A stretch of DNA of 64,000 nucleotides from Bordetella parapertussis (GCA_945906815.1 CAMDRT010000007.1:62001-126000); one strand, 5' to 3'; shown: positions 9,061 to 21,254, counted from the first letter of the stretch. Notes: generated from the sequence alone by a model not told the origin. Numbers and translations: made by a program.

Positions 9061-9981
9061 CTACGCCAGACCTACCACCTCGGCCAGAGCCTCGACCTGC
9101 TCAACATAGCGGCCCACGGGATTGACCAGCAGATGGTTGGCGCCGGCCTCGACCAGCGCTTCCAGTTGTTCCCGCACCTGCGCGGGCGTGCCGTAGATGT
9201 CCCCTGCATCGGCGCCGCCGGGCCTGCGATAGACGATCGAGAACCAACGGTCGAGTTCGGCCTTGGCGACATCCGGGCGCTCAGCCACCGATAAGAATAC
9301 CCGCTTGGAGATCGGGTAGGTCGCGGGATTGCGGCCGCGTTTCTCGAGTTCGGTGCGCAGAATCTGCACCGACTTGCCGAATTCAGCCGTGGTTGACCCG
9401 CCCGCGGCCATCCATCCATCGCCGAGCGTGGCGGCGCGGCGCACCGCGTCGGGATGGTTGCCGCCGAGCCACAGCGGCGGATGCGGTTTTTGCAGCGGCT
9501 TGATCACCATGCCTGCGCCCTCGAGACTGTGGATGCTGCCCGGGTAATCGACCTGGGGCTGCGTCCACAGCGCTTTGATAATTTCCACGCCCTCGCGAAA
9601 ACGTCGCAGCCGATGCGCCTTGGGTATCTGGAACTCCGCGTAGTGATGCTCGCGGCCGAGACCGAGGCCAAGGATCGCCCGGCCGTTGCTCACGTAGTCG
9701 AGCGTGGCGAACTGGTGGGCGACATGGCTGGGGTTGTGCACCGGCAGCACGACCACCGCGACGCCGAGGCGTATGCGCGTGGTGACCGCTGCAGCGTAGG
9801 TCAGGATCAGCCCCGGGTCGAAGCTGAACACATGATCCAGCGTGTTCTCGGTTACCCACAGGTCGCTGAACCCCAGCGCTTCGGCGCGCTCTGCGACCCT
9901 ACGCACCGTCGCCATGTCGATCGGCATGAGTGATCGATGCGGCAGCGACATGCCAACGGCAACGCTATCCTTTAACGACAT
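9061..9981 (-). CDS. Luciferase-like monooxygenase family oxidoreductase (F420/FMN type), copy 1
   Basis: TIM-barrel flavin-dependent enzyme of the bacterial-luciferase superfamily, 306 residues. Family features include FSDLWVTENTLDHVF near the N-terminus, TRIRLGVAVVVLPVHNP, the LGLGREHHYAEFQ segment and GDGWMAAGG in the C-terminal third. Such enzymes use reduced FMN or F420 to oxidise small organic molecules; neither the cofactor nor the substrate can be settled here. A second, diverged copy sits 1.3 kb away at 11314-12168 on the same strand, with an amidohydrolase between them on the opposite strand, suggesting one degradative neighbourhood. Confidence 0.85.
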   Translation of the reverse strand: MSLKDSVAVGMSLPHRSLMPIDMATVRRVAERAEALGFSDLWVTENTLDHVFSFDPGLILTYAAAVTTRIRLGVAVVVLPVHNPSHVAHQFATLDYVSNGRAILGLGLGREHHYAEFQIPKAHRLRRFREGVEIIKALWTQPQVDYPGSIHSLEGAGMVIKPLQKPHPPLWLGGNHPDAVRRAATLGDGWMAAGGSTTAEFGKSVQILRTELEKRGRNPATYPISKRVFLSVAERPDVAKAELDRWFSIVYRRPGGADAGDIYGTPAQVREQLEALVEAGANHLLVNPVGRYVEQVEALAEVVGLA

Positions 9982-10166
9982 GATGTCTGACCCCGTGCGC
10001 CCAGGTCAGGCCTGTTGCAGGGTGCGCGACCGCCGCGAGCAGACAACACCAGTGCGTCCGCTATGCGTAATGCGTTTATGACACCGGCTATCTTCATGGT
10101 GATCCTCACAGAATGGCGTAGATTCTGACACAATGGCTGCACTTCACAAATGACAGGAGAAATCAC

Positions 10167-11222
10167 ATGGCCCAGTTCGACGTGTCGAAGGCATTCCGAG
10201 GCAGCACATTCCGCAGCGACGAGGTGCGTACGGCGTGGACGGAAAAGCGCCAGGAAACCGCGCTGGAACCCGATCTGCCGATCATCGATCCGCATCACCA
10301 TTTGTGGGAAAAAGACAGCGGGCGCTATCTGATCAACGAATTGGCGAAGGATGTGTACTCCGGCCACAACGTTATCGCCACAGTATTCATTGAGTGTGGT
10401 TCTATGCATCGCGCTGACGGCCCGGCAGCGATGAAGCCGGTGGGCGAAGTAGAGTTTGTCAATGGCGCGGCGGCGATGAGCGCGAGCGGCGATTACGGCA
10501 CAGCCCAACTGTGCGCGGGCATTATCGGCCACGTCGATTTGACGCTAGGCGACGGCGCGCGAGCCGTGCTGGAAGCCCAGATCGCGGCAGGCAATGGGCG
10601 CTTTCGCGGCATCCGTCATGGCGTGACCTGGGATAGCGGTAATGCCGCGAAATTCGGCCGCCGCCAGCCCCCGCGGCATCAGGTGCTCGATGCGAATTTT
10701 CGCAAGGGCTTTGCGCATCTCAAACCGCTGGGATTGTCTTTTGAATCGTGGCAGTTTCATCCGCAGCTGGATGATGCCGCGGATCTGCTCAAGGCCTTCC
10801 CGGAAACCAACGTGATTCTCAATCATACCGGTGGCGTACTCGGTATCGCGCCGCACGAAAATCGCGCCGAGGTGTTCAAGGTGTGGAAAAAGCATATGCA
10901 GAATCTGGTGCAGTTCCCCAACCTGAGCGTCAAGCTCGGCGGCCTCGGCATGACTTACTGCGGCTGGGATTTTCATCTGCGCGATATACCACCGACTTCC
11001 GAGGAACTCGCCGCCGCATGGCGCCCGTACATCGAGACCTGCATTGAACTGTTTGGACCGCAGCGCTGCATGATGGAAAGCAATTTCCCGGTGGATAAGG
11101 AGTCAACGGGTTACTGCGTGCTGTGGAATGCCCTGAAGCGCATTACCGCGAACTGCACAGCGGGCGAGAAGCTGGCGCTGTATCGCGATACCGCGGCGCG
11201 GGTGTATCGGCTGGCGGTGTAG
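10167..11222 (+). CDS. Amidohydrolase 2 family (TIM-barrel metal-dependent hydrolase)
   Basis: 351-residue member of the amidohydrolase-2 group, which includes 2-pyrone-4,6-dicarboxylate lactonase and related lactonases or decarboxylases. The signature PIIDPHHHLW near the N-terminus provides the HxH pair; later strands contain VILNHTGG and MMESNFPVDKES, the latter matching the conserved C-terminal Asp region. A good ribosome binding site (ACAGGAGA) precedes ATG 10167. There is no signal peptide. It lies between two minus-strand luciferase-like genes, so it is transcribed alone. Substrate unknown; lactone or amide hydrolysis in aromatic or organic-acid breakdown is plausible. Confidence 0.88.
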   Translation: MAQFDVSKAFRGSTFRSDEVRTAWTEKRQETALEPDLPIIDPHHHLWEKDSGRYLINELAKDVYSGHNVIATVFIECGSMHRADGPAAMKPVGEVEFVNGAAAMSASGDYGTAQLCAGIIGHVDLTLGDGARAVLEAQIAAGNGRFRGIRHGVTWDSGNAAKFGRRQPPRHQVLDANFRKGFAHLKPLGLSFESWQFHPQLDDAADLLKAFPETNVILNHTGGVLGIAPHENRAEVFKVWKKHMQNLVQFPNLSVKLGGLGMTYCGWDFHLRDIPPTSEELAAAWRPYIETCIELFGPQRCMMESNFPVDKESTGYCVLWNALKRITANCTAGEKLALYRDTAARVYRLAV

Positions 11223-11313
11223 TGCCGAGTCGTACCTACGCCCACTTTCCATCCCCTGCATTCTGAACCGGCGCACGACGCACCCAACGGGCTGATGCGG
11301 ACCTGCAGCCGAC

Positions 11314-12168
11314 TCAATGCGCTGCCGCAAGCTCCGCAACCAGTGGCGCGTTGCGGTCGAGTATGCGCAGAATCTCGTCGCGGCCTACATCCGGCACTTC
11401 GAACAGCACGCGCTGGATGCCCGCCTCTTGATAGGGCGCGAGCTTCTCTCGATCCGCCGGTGCGGCAAATACCGTGATCGGTAATGACGCCGGGTCACGC
11501 CCTGCGACACGCGCGGCTTCATGTAGGCGGGCTACGGCGTTTTTGGGTTCCCAGCCCTGGCGCGGTCGTGGGAACCAACCATCGCCGAACTCAACCACGC
11601 GCTTGATGGTGTGATCGGATTCGCCACCGATCAGCACCGGCGGATGTGGCCGTTGATACGGCTTGGGGTACATCCAAACTGGATCGAAGTTGACGAACTC
11701 GCCGTGAAACTGCGCTTCTTCTTGTGTCCATAGCGCCTTCATCGCGAGCACGCGCTCGCGCAGTAGTTTGAAGCGTGTTTCATAGCGGGTACCGTGATTT
11801 TCCATCTCGTCAACGTTCCAGCCGCCACCGATGGCGAAGATGAACCGCCCCTGGGACAATTGATCGAGACTGGCAACCGACTTGGCCGTCACAATCGGTT
11901 CGCGTTGCGGTAGGAGGGCTATGCCTGTGCCGAGCTTCAGCTGACGCGTCGCGGCCGCGGCAAATGACAGCGCGATGAACGGATCGTAAGTGTGTTTATA
12001 TCTTTTCGGAAGTTCGCCGCCAGCGGGAAACGGCGTGCGGCGACTGGTAGGTATATGCGTGTGTTCGCACACGAAAAGCGCGTCGTAGCCGCGGTCTTCA
12101 AGGGCGCGGGCGAGCTCCGAGATATCGATCCCGTAGTCGGTTGGAAAGTAATAGACGCCAGCAAGCAT
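11314..12168 (-). CDS. Luciferase-like monooxygenase family oxidoreductase, copy 2
   Basis: 284-residue luciferase-superfamily enzyme with the TIGR03619-like pattern: DYGIDISELARALEDRGYDALFVCEHTH, LKLGTGIALLPQREP, FAIGGGWN and PHPPVLIGGES followed by FGDGWFPR. These features are typical of F420-dependent family members. It differs clearly from copy 1 at 9061-9981, so this is not a recent duplication. The minus-strand start ATG at 12168 has a purine-rich stretch (GGAGGT) just upstream. The 240 bp to the divergent VOC gene should hold promoters for both. Function in the cell is not assignable. Confidence 0.85.
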   Translation of the reverse strand: MLAGVYYFPTDYGIDISELARALEDRGYDALFVCEHTHIPTSRRTPFPAGGELPKRYKHTYDPFIALSFAAAATRQLKLGTGIALLPQREPIVTAKSVASLDQLSQGRFIFAIGGGWNVDEMENHGTRYETRFKLLRERVLAMKALWTQEEAQFHGEFVNFDPVWMYPKPYQRPHPPVLIGGESDHTIKRVVEFGDGWFPRPRQGWEPKNAVARLHEAARVAGRDPASLPITVFAAPADREKLAPYQEAGIQRVLFEVPDVGRDEILRILDRNAPLVAELAAAH

Positions 12169-12408
12169 TGAAGTACCTCCATGTGTTCGACTAGATTGAC
12201 CGCTGCCCTGGGCAGCCCCGATGGGTGATTGTAGTGCGAGTACGCAGAGTAGGGCTCGTCACTGCGTCAGGATTGCACACCCGATTGACTGTTTGCCAGT
12301 CGCGGGATAGATTGTAGCTGAGTGAAAAAGGTGTTTGAAATGCCGCTGGTTTAGTTAGCGTTTAGTCCGTCCGCTCCGAAAAAAACTTGACCCCAAGGAA
12401 ACCCCATC

Positions 12409-12852
12409 ATGGCACAGATCAGGCATATTGCGATTCAGACCCAGGACGAAGAGGCAACCGCGCGTTTCTACATCGAGAACTTCGGTCTCAAGGAAGTGAG
12501 CCGGCTGGATAGTGCGCGCACAGCGGGCTACTTCCTTACCGACGGCCATATCAATCTTGCGATTCTGCGCTTTAAGAACGACGTGATCGCCGGTGCCGAG
12601 CGCGGCACCGGTTGGAGCGGTATTCATCACATTGGATTTCAGGTTGAGAGCCTGGCAGAGACCGCCGAAAAGCTGTCTGCGTCCGTCGCCAAACCGCGGG
12701 ATGACATCAATGCGGCGCTTGGCGTGGGCGCTGGCGGCGCGCCGGCCGGGCACGGTAATGTCGAGGTTCGTTACAGCGGTCCAGACAATGTGACCTTTGA
12801 CGTGTCGCAAACCGGCTGGGTCGGTACGCCGACGAATAAGGCGCACCGCTGA
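12409..12852 (+). CDS. VOC-fold protein (glyoxalase/dioxygenase superfamily)
   Basis: 147-residue vicinal-oxygen-chelate protein with the paired beta-alpha-beta-beta-beta modules: IRHIAIQTQDEEATARFYIENFGL in the first and IHHIGFQVESLAETAEKL in the second. Candidate metal ligands are His6 and His73/His74, with an acidic residue in GNVEVRYSGPD. Members include extradiol dioxygenases, epimerases and antibiotic-resistance proteins, so the reaction cannot be assigned. AAGGAA precedes the ATG at good spacing. It is convergent with the maleate-isomerase-like gene, ending 25 bp before that gene's stop. Confidence 0.85.
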   Translation: MAQIRHIAIQTQDEEATARFYIENFGLKEVSRLDSARTAGYFLTDGHINLAILRFKNDVIAGAERGTGWSGIHHIGFQVESLAETAEKLSASVAKPRDDINAALGVGAGGAPAGHGNVEVRYSGPDNVTFDVSQTGWVGTPTNKAHR

Positions 12853-12877
12853 ACGATAAAAATCAATCCGGCGGCAT

Positions 12878-13573
12878 CTACTCGAGCAGGCGGCCGCAAC
12901 CGGATAGGCGTTCACCACCGAGTTGGCGTGCCATCGCCCACAGCGACGCCTGCGTGGAGGTCACCACGGGTTTGTTGAACTCGCGCTCCCACGCAGCGAT
13001 CGACGCCATCGTCGGGAAATTAGCACCAGGCACCATAAAAGCGTCGATCTCCGGGTGGTCGATGCGGGCAAAGGCATCGCGCGCGTTTTCAGGTCCGAGA
13101 TTGCCGATCACATAAGAATCGGTGGCCGCGAATCCTTCGACGGCCATTATGTCGAGCCCGTGTTTGTTGGCAAAATAATGCCGCGCGCGCTGGTTGACCT
13201 GCGCCGAATAAGGCGAGACCAGTCCGATGCGGCGTGCGCCGAGCGCGCGTAGCGAGCGGCCCACCGCTTGCGCTGAGGTGAGCGCCGGCACGCCGTTGGC
13301 GGCAGCGCTCATGCGCCGCGTCACGCTCTCGTCGTAGTCCTCGGCAAACAGGCTCGCCGAGGTCTGCATCAATATCACCATCTCCACCCTGGCGGTGCCC
13401 AGCAACTTCGATTGGTAGTCGATATCGTCGTCACGGCTGGGCGAGAACGGTTGTCCTGGCGTGCTCGTCAGCAGTCGCGCGTAGTGCGCCTGATAAGTTG
13501 AAGGCAAGCGCACCAGTTCGGTCTCGACGGTGGTGTTGGTGGATGGAATAAGAACGCCGAAATGACGGGTCAT
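12878..13573 (-). CDS. Maleate isomerase / arylmalonate decarboxylase fold protein lacking the usual cysteines
   Basis: 231-residue Asp/Glu-racemase-superfamily protein closest in pattern to maleate cis-trans isomerase and arylmalonate decarboxylase: FGVLIPSTNTTVETE at the N-terminus, ILMQTSASLF at the end of the second strand, RRIGLVSPYSAQVN, and PGANFPTM followed by KPVVTSTQASLWAM. In maleate isomerases the two catalytic cysteines occur in the segments aligned with MQTSAS and GANFPT; here the aligned residues appear to be Gln and Ala, and the only cysteine in the protein is near the C-terminus (SGCGRLLE). It may be a binding protein or use a different chemistry. A GGAG motif lies upstream of the ATG. 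Confidence 0.8.
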   Translation of the reverse strand: MTRHFGVLIPSTNTTVETELVRLPSTYQAHYARLLTSTPGQPFSPSRDDDIDYQSKLLGTARVEMVILMQTSASLFAEDYDESVTRRMSAAANGVPALTSAQAVGRSLRALGARRIGLVSPYSAQVNQRARHYFANKHGLDIMAVEGFAATDSYVIGNLGPENARDAFARIDHPEIDAFMVPGANFPTMASIAAWEREFNKPVVTSTQASLWAMARQLGGERLSGCGRLLE

Positions 13574-13763
13574 GCTGCGCCTTTCAATTGGAGGATTAGC
13601 GTGAGCTACGCGTGGCTGCTCGCAATAATATACTCTCCGGCTTCGAACACAGGATATTTAACGCTAGTTTTTTAGCCATCGGCGTGTCCACAACAGCACC
13701 CGATGCGCAAGGGGCGTTAACATATGCGCATACACAAGCGACGAGACGCAAGGAGAGGGGCCT

Positions 13764-14915
13764 ATGCTTTATGATCTTTTGTTGACCGGCGGTGAAGTGA
13801 TGGATGCGGGAGCTGGCCTGCGCGGTGTGATGGATGTCGCCATCGCCGGCGGCAAGATCGCCGCGGTTGCACCATCGCTGCCGGCGCATCAGGCGCTGCG
13901 TACCATCAGCGCCAAGGGCCGGCTGGTGATGCCAGGGCTGGTCGACATGCACGCCCATGTGCTCATCAATGGCCACGACATGGGCATACACACGGATCTG
14001 TTCTGCCGCAGCAGTGGCGTGACCACACTCTGCGACGCCGGCAGCACCGGCTCCGCGAACTTTGCGGGCTTGCGCAATGTCCTCGATCATCATGTGCGCA
14101 CGCGCGTCAGGGCCTTCGTCAATTTGTCTGCCATCGGCATCACCGGTACCTCACGCGGTGGCGAGTTGTCGCATTTCCCCTACGCCGATCCGGAAGGGTG
14201 CGCACGCACCATCACCGAAAATCCCGATCTGGCGATCGGGGTGAAACTGCGCTTTGGCCCCGGTCTGGTGTGGGATTACTCGGCCGAACCGGTCAAGCTC
14301 GCCCGCAAGACGGCGGATATGGCCGGTGGCGTGCCGATGATGATGCACATCACCGATTCTCCGGTGCCGCTGCCTGATTTGATTGCGCACATGAAGCCGG
14401 GCGACATCGTGACCCACTGCTATCACGGCCGCAATCACGGCATCATGGGGCAGGAGAAGCAATTTGTGCTGAAGGAAGTGGTGGAAGCGCAGCGCGCCGG
14501 CATTATTTTCGATTGCGCGCATGGCCGCAGCCATTTTAACTTTCGCATGATCGAGAAAGCACTGGATCAGGGTTTCCTGCCGGATACGATTTCGACCGAC
14601 CTCACCATGACCAGCGCAACCCGCGGCCCGGTGTGGGACTTACCCACCACCATGAGCAAGCTGCTGCATTTCGGTATGCCGCTAGAGGAGATCGTGCGCC
14701 GGGTTACCGCGACACCGGCACGCCTCATGGGCTATGCGGGTACCGTGGGCACCTTACAGCCGGGGGCCAACGCGGATGTGTCGGTGTTCGAGCTGCGCGA
14801 CGGCAGTTACGAATTGCGCGACAGCGACGGCGACACCATCACCGCCAAGCGCCGCCTGCTGGCGCAGTTGACTGTGAAGGACGGGCGCGTGTGGTACGAG
14901 CGCCCGGCCGACTAA
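13764..14915 (+). CDS. Amidohydrolase/deacetylase-family metallohydrolase (dihydroorotase-like)
   Basis: 383-residue member of the amidohydrolase superfamily, composite-domain type. N-terminal small beta domain (LLLTGGEVMDAGAGL), then GLVDMHAHV giving the HxH metal ligands, TTLCDAGSTGSANFAGL typical of the EF_0837/AHA_3915 subgroup, MMHITDSP and DIVTHCYHG with further histidines, and ISTDLTMTS with the late aspartate. The C-terminus returns to the beta domain (GTLQPGANADVSVFEL). AAGGAGAGG lies just before ATG 13764. Subgroup members act on acetylated amino acids or related amides; the substrate here is unknown. It is divergent from the maleate-isomerase-like gene, with a 190-bp shared promoter region. 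Confidence 0.88.
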   Translation: MLYDLLLTGGEVMDAGAGLRGVMDVAIAGGKIAAVAPSLPAHQALRTISAKGRLVMPGLVDMHAHVLINGHDMGIHTDLFCRSSGVTTLCDAGSTGSANFAGLRNVLDHHVRTRVRAFVNLSAIGITGTSRGGELSHFPYADPEGCARTITENPDLAIGVKLRFGPGLVWDYSAEPVKLARKTADMAGGVPMMMHITDSPVPLPDLIAHMKPGDIVTHCYHGRNHGIMGQEKQFVLKEVVEAQRAGIIFDCAHGRSHFNFRMIEKALDQGFLPDTISTDLTMTSATRGPVWDLPTTMSKLLHFGMPLEEIVRRVTATPARLMGYAGTVGTLQPGANADVSVFELRDGSYELRDSDGDTITAKRRLLAQLTVKDGRVWYERPAD

Positions 14916-14941
14916 GGTGTAGACACCAGCGCGCACGACCT

Positions 14942-18562
<3,621 letters not shown>

Positions 18563-18765
18563 GGCTACTCCAAAACGGCAATTGCAGCCAGTGTAGCTGC
18601 ATGCGCTGTTATAGCATCGAGCAGGGCACGGCGGCATTCGCTGGCCGAAATCAGCACGCAAGTAAGTCTAAGGCAGCGCGTGATGGGAGCGGATTTCGGC
18701 TATGCTTTAGCTGGCGCAGAGCGCTTGGCTTGTAGGTTAAACAGGGCGCTGTTTCAATTGCGGAA

Positions 18766-18782
18766 AATATGTGTAACATATT
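18766..18782. promoter_or_regulatory. 17-bp perfect palindrome, possible operator
   Basis: AATATGT-GTA-ACATATT has 7-bp perfect arms and lies in the only strongly AT-rich stretch (18760-18815) of the region between the ABC exporter and the ACMSD-like gene. Position suggests a repressor or activator site for the downstream gene; no regulator gene is next to it. Confidence 0.4.
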
Positions 18783-18907
18783 GTTTTATAAGTAATTATT
18801 ATAGTATTTATTGAGGCAGTCGCCGCAACCTATCGATGCGCTGCTGTAGCAGGCAACGCGGCAAATCATCGCATGACCATGCACTTCGTCCACGACAGGA
18901 GCTCGCT

Positions 18908-19984
18908 GTGTCCGAACTAAACTATCCGACCCTTGCTGAGAACGCTGCAAACGCTGTCGGCGCGCGCCGCTATCGCCGCGTCATCGATGCCCATATGCAC
19001 TGGTATCCGCAGGCGTTTGTTGACCTGATGATCAAGCACGGGCCGGCCAACGGCGCGGTCATGGGCGAGGACGCGAACGGCAATCCCGTGGTGGTGTCGG
19101 TACCCGACTGCACGCAGCGCTCGGTGATGCGCAGGAGCATGACCCGTCTCGATGACATCATTCTCGACATGGAAAAGCGCAAGTGCGATACCTACGCGTT
19201 GTCGATGACCAACCCGCTGCTCTACTGGGCGCCGGCGGGCTTCGGACTAGAGCTGGCCGCGGCGCACAACGATGCCTGCGTCGAGGCCCATCACCAGTAT
19301 CCGGAGCGATTTTACGGCTGCATCATACTGCCGATGCAGGATGTGAAGCTTGCCGCGCAGGAGCTCGAGCGCATGGCCAAATTTCCCTGCATGCGCGCGG
19401 TGTTCATCGCCGAACACATCCTCGGCAAGAACCTGCACGAAAAGGAATTCTGGCCCATTTACGAAAGGGCCGAAGCGCTCGGCTTGCCGCTGTTTTTGAC
19501 CAACCTGTATCCCTCCGGCGCGGAGCGCATGAAGGATTATTTCATGATCAACACGCTGGGCAATCCGCAGGAAGCCGGTTACGCAGCCACCAGCCTGATG
19601 TGTGGTGGGGTGCTCGACGCGTTTCCCAAGCTCGACGTCTTCCTGCCGCACGCAGGCGGTACCTTCCCTTGGCTTATCGGGCGCATGGAGCTGGGGTTCA
19701 AGGTCAGCTCCACGCTCAAGCACATGAAAAAACCCGCGGAAGAATACCTGCGGCGCTTCTATTACGACCTGATCACGCATCATCCGCGGATCATGCGCAA
19801 CCTCATCGATCTGGTGGGCGTCGACCGCATCGTCACCGGTACCGACTTTCCGCAGGCCATGTCGGTCCAGCAGCCGGTCGATTTTGTCGAATCCATTCCC
19901 GGCCTGACGCAGCGCGAACGCGAAATGATATTGTGCGACAACCCGGCTAAACTTTTAGGGATCGCTGCGTCCCCGAGCGCTTAA
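18908..19984 (+). CDS. ACMSD-related amidohydrolase 2 family protein
   Basis: Metal-dependent hydrolase or decarboxylase of the aminocarboxymuconate-semialdehyde decarboxylase group. The first strand carries RRVIDAHMHWYPQ (HxH), later strands show YGCIILPMQD, LPLFLTNLYPSG, FLPHAGGTFPWLIGR with the conserved HxGG, and GTDFPQAM with the catalytic aspartate; this order fits the group well. A longer frame exists from 18836, but GTG 18908 is preferred because CAGGAG lies 6-7 bp upstream and the upstream residues look non-coding. The product would be 358 residues and cytoplasmic. It is the third amidohydrolase-superfamily enzyme in the block. Confidence 0.87.
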   Translation: MSELNYPTLAENAANAVGARRYRRVIDAHMHWYPQAFVDLMIKHGPANGAVMGEDANGNPVVVSVPDCTQRSVMRRSMTRLDDIILDMEKRKCDTYALSMTNPLLYWAPAGFGLELAAAHNDACVEAHHQYPERFYGCIILPMQDVKLAAQELERMAKFPCMRAVFIAEHILGKNLHEKEFWPIYERAEALGLPLFLTNLYPSGAERMKDYFMINTLGNPQEAGYAATSLMCGGVLDAFPKLDVFLPHAGGTFPWLIGRMELGFKVSSTLKHMKKPAEEYLRRFYYDLITHHPRIMRNLIDLVGVDRIVTGTDFPQAMSVQQPVDFVESIPGLTQREREMILCDNPAKLLGIAASPSA

Positions 19985-20082
19985 AGGCGCACGAGATTCA
20001 GCGGGGTAGGGGTGGGTAAAACGAGTGGTCTAACCATTTGGCCCATGTCGGACGCCATCGTGTGTACCCTGTCGGCCACATC

Positions 20083-20288
20083 GTAGGGTGGGCAAAGCGC
20101 AGCGTGCCCACGCGGCGAACAGGCGCAGGTTAACATCGCTGCAGGTCACGTTACCTTCTTCTTCACGGTCAATCTCGCGGATCGTCGCATTCCTCGTTTC
20201 ATCGCCAGGCGAAGTAGGGGCTGTTTCCAGCGCATTGGGCGTCGGCTCAGACAGATAAGGTGAGGGGGCAATTGTGGGGGGAGCGCGG
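20083..20288 (+). repeat. MITE-like repeat, left arm plus internal sequence (copy 1)
   Basis: Begins with the arm GTAGGGTGGGCAAAGCGCAG followed by CGTGCCCACGCGG and a variable interior. The arm recurs at 21036, 22105 and 26265 and, inverted, at 20881, 21170 and 26430. The interior (about 20194-20288) recurs at 21865-21962. Together with the inverted arm at 20881-20918 it brackets the ParD-like/RelE module. The 385-bp gap after 19984 is mostly this repeat and holds no gene. Confidence 0.75.
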
Positions 20289-20369
20289 AGGAAAACTGGA
20301 GGAACTGACGACGCAGGCACCATTTTGGTCCTTTATGGGCTATGATAGACCCATTCAAAGGAGGTGCCT

Positions 20370-20579
20370 ATGGCCATCAATGTCAAACTGCCTGAAGCCT
20401 TGGTCGAGACCGCCAAGCGCTATGGCGCCATCGAGCACCGCTCGGTGCCCAAGCAAATCGAATACTGGTCTCAAATCGGAAAGATCGCCGCAGAAAACCC
20501 CGATTTACCCTTCAGCGTCATCCGGGACATTCTGATCGCAGACCAAGAAGAACCCGTTGGCGAGTACCAGTTCGGCTGA
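20370..20579 (+). CDS. ParD-like antitoxin of a type II toxin-antitoxin module
   Basis: 69-residue protein beginning MAINVKLPEALVETAKRYGA, the pattern of the ParD-like antitoxin family, in which an N-terminal DNA-binding part autoregulates the operon and the C-terminus covers the toxin. ATG 20370 is preceded by AAAGGAGGT, one of the best ribosome binding sites in the window; the in-frame GTG at 20364 overlaps that site and is not the start. The stop overlaps the toxin start by one base (TGATG), so the pair is translationally coupled with the antitoxin first. The module sits between inverted arms of a MITE-like repeat. Confidence 0.85.
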   Translation: MAINVKLPEALVETAKRYGAIEHRSVPKQIEYWSQIGKIAAENPDLPFSVIRDILIADQEEPVGEYQFG

Positions 20580-20857
20580 TGCGCATTGTTGTCACCCCGA
20601 CCTTCGGACGCGCCGTCAAAAAACTGCACCGGCAGCAAAAGACCGCGCTTGACGAGGCTGTACGAACCATCGCCAGCCAGCCCGAAGCCGGTGAAACAAA
20701 AGTCGGCGATCTGGTTGGCGTGCAGGTTTACAAGTTCCGCATGGGTAACCTGCTGTGCCTGCTCGCCTACCGCGTCCTGGATGAGAACACGCTGAAGCTG
20801 TTGATGGTCGGTCCGCACGAGAATTTCTACCGCGAGCTCAAACGCACCGAACACTGA
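20579..20857 (+). CDS. RelE/ParE-superfamily toxin
   Basis: 92-residue small basic protein with the RelE fold pattern: VVTPTFGRAVKKLHRQQKTAL at the N-terminus, a central DLVGVQVYKFRMGNLLCLLAYRV strand segment and a C-terminal LLMVGPHENFYRELK. RelE-type toxins cleave mRNA on the ribosome, ParE-type ones inhibit gyrase; the C-terminal HENFYRELK with paired His and Tyr fits an mRNA-cleaving toxin, though this is inferred by eye. It starts within the antitoxin stop codon. All key regions look intact, so the module is probably functional. Confidence 0.85.
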   Translation: MRIVVTPTFGRAVKKLHRQQKTALDEAVRTIASQPEAGETKVGDLVGVQVYKFRMGNLLCLLAYRVLDENTLKLLMVGPHENFYRELKRTEH

Positions 20858-20880
20858 CCCGATGATCAAGAGGCGCAAGC

Positions 20881-20918
20881 GCGTGGGCACGCTGCGCTTT
20901 GCCCACCCTACGCTAGCT
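20881..20918 (-). repeat. MITE-like repeat, inverted arm
   Basis: GCGTGGGCACGCTGCGCTTT followed by GCCCACCCTACGCTAGC is the reverse complement of the arm at 20083. It closes the segment that contains the ParD-like/RelE pair. Confidence 0.75.
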
Positions 20919-20944
20919 GGATAGCCAACCCCAAGAACATTTCG

Positions 20945-21017
20945 ACAGGATTTACAGGATGCACAGGATAAGACCTCCATTCAGGCCTATCCTGTTAATC
21001 CTGTTCGTCCTGTCTAT
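20945..21017. repeat. Hairpin made of short ACAGGAT-type tandem units
   Basis: The left arm holds three spaced copies of ACAGGAT (20946-20970) and the right arm three spaced copies of its complement ATCCTGT or close variants (20990-21015), so the region folds into an imperfect hairpin with a period of 8-9 nt. No coding content. Similar designs with other unit sequences occur at 29246, 49579 and 50114. Confidence 0.65.
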
Positions 21018-21035
21018 CGATGTTAAGGCTGCGCC

Positions 21036-21206
21036 GTATGGTGGGCAAAGCGCAGCGTGCCCACGCGGCGAACAGGCGCGGGTTAACATCGCCGCATGTC
21101 ACGTTACCGGCGCAGTCTTGCCACCGGCGCTACCTTCTTCTTCACTGTCAATCTCGCCCGAAGGAAGCGCGTGGGCTCGCTGCGCTTTGCCCACCTTACG
21201 CTAGCT
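21036..21206 (+). repeat. MITE-like repeat, complete copy (copy 2)
   Basis: About 171 bp bounded by the arm GTATGGTGGGCAAAGCGCAG at 21036 and its inverted partner ending TTACGCTAGC at 21205. The interior (AACATCGCCGCATGTCACGT to TCAATCTCGC) matches, in reverse complement, the interior of the copy at 26265-26462. No transposase frame, as expected of a non-autonomous element. This and the adjoining hairpin fill most of the 397-bp gap between the relE-like gene and higB. Confidence 0.75.
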
Positions 21207-21217
21207 GAGGGTGGTGC

Positions 21218-21246
21218 TTGACGGTATGTATCCCATTTGATACATT
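21218..21246 (+). promoter_or_regulatory. Probable promoter of higBA with overlapping palindrome
   Basis: TTGACG (21218-21223) and TACATT (21241-21246) are 17 bp apart; GTATC-CCATTT-GATAC inside the spacer and -10 is a palindrome that could serve as autorepressor site. The start of transcription would fall about at the ATG (21255), implying a nearly leaderless toxin message. Confidence 0.45.
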
Positions 21247-21254
21247 TATCAAAG

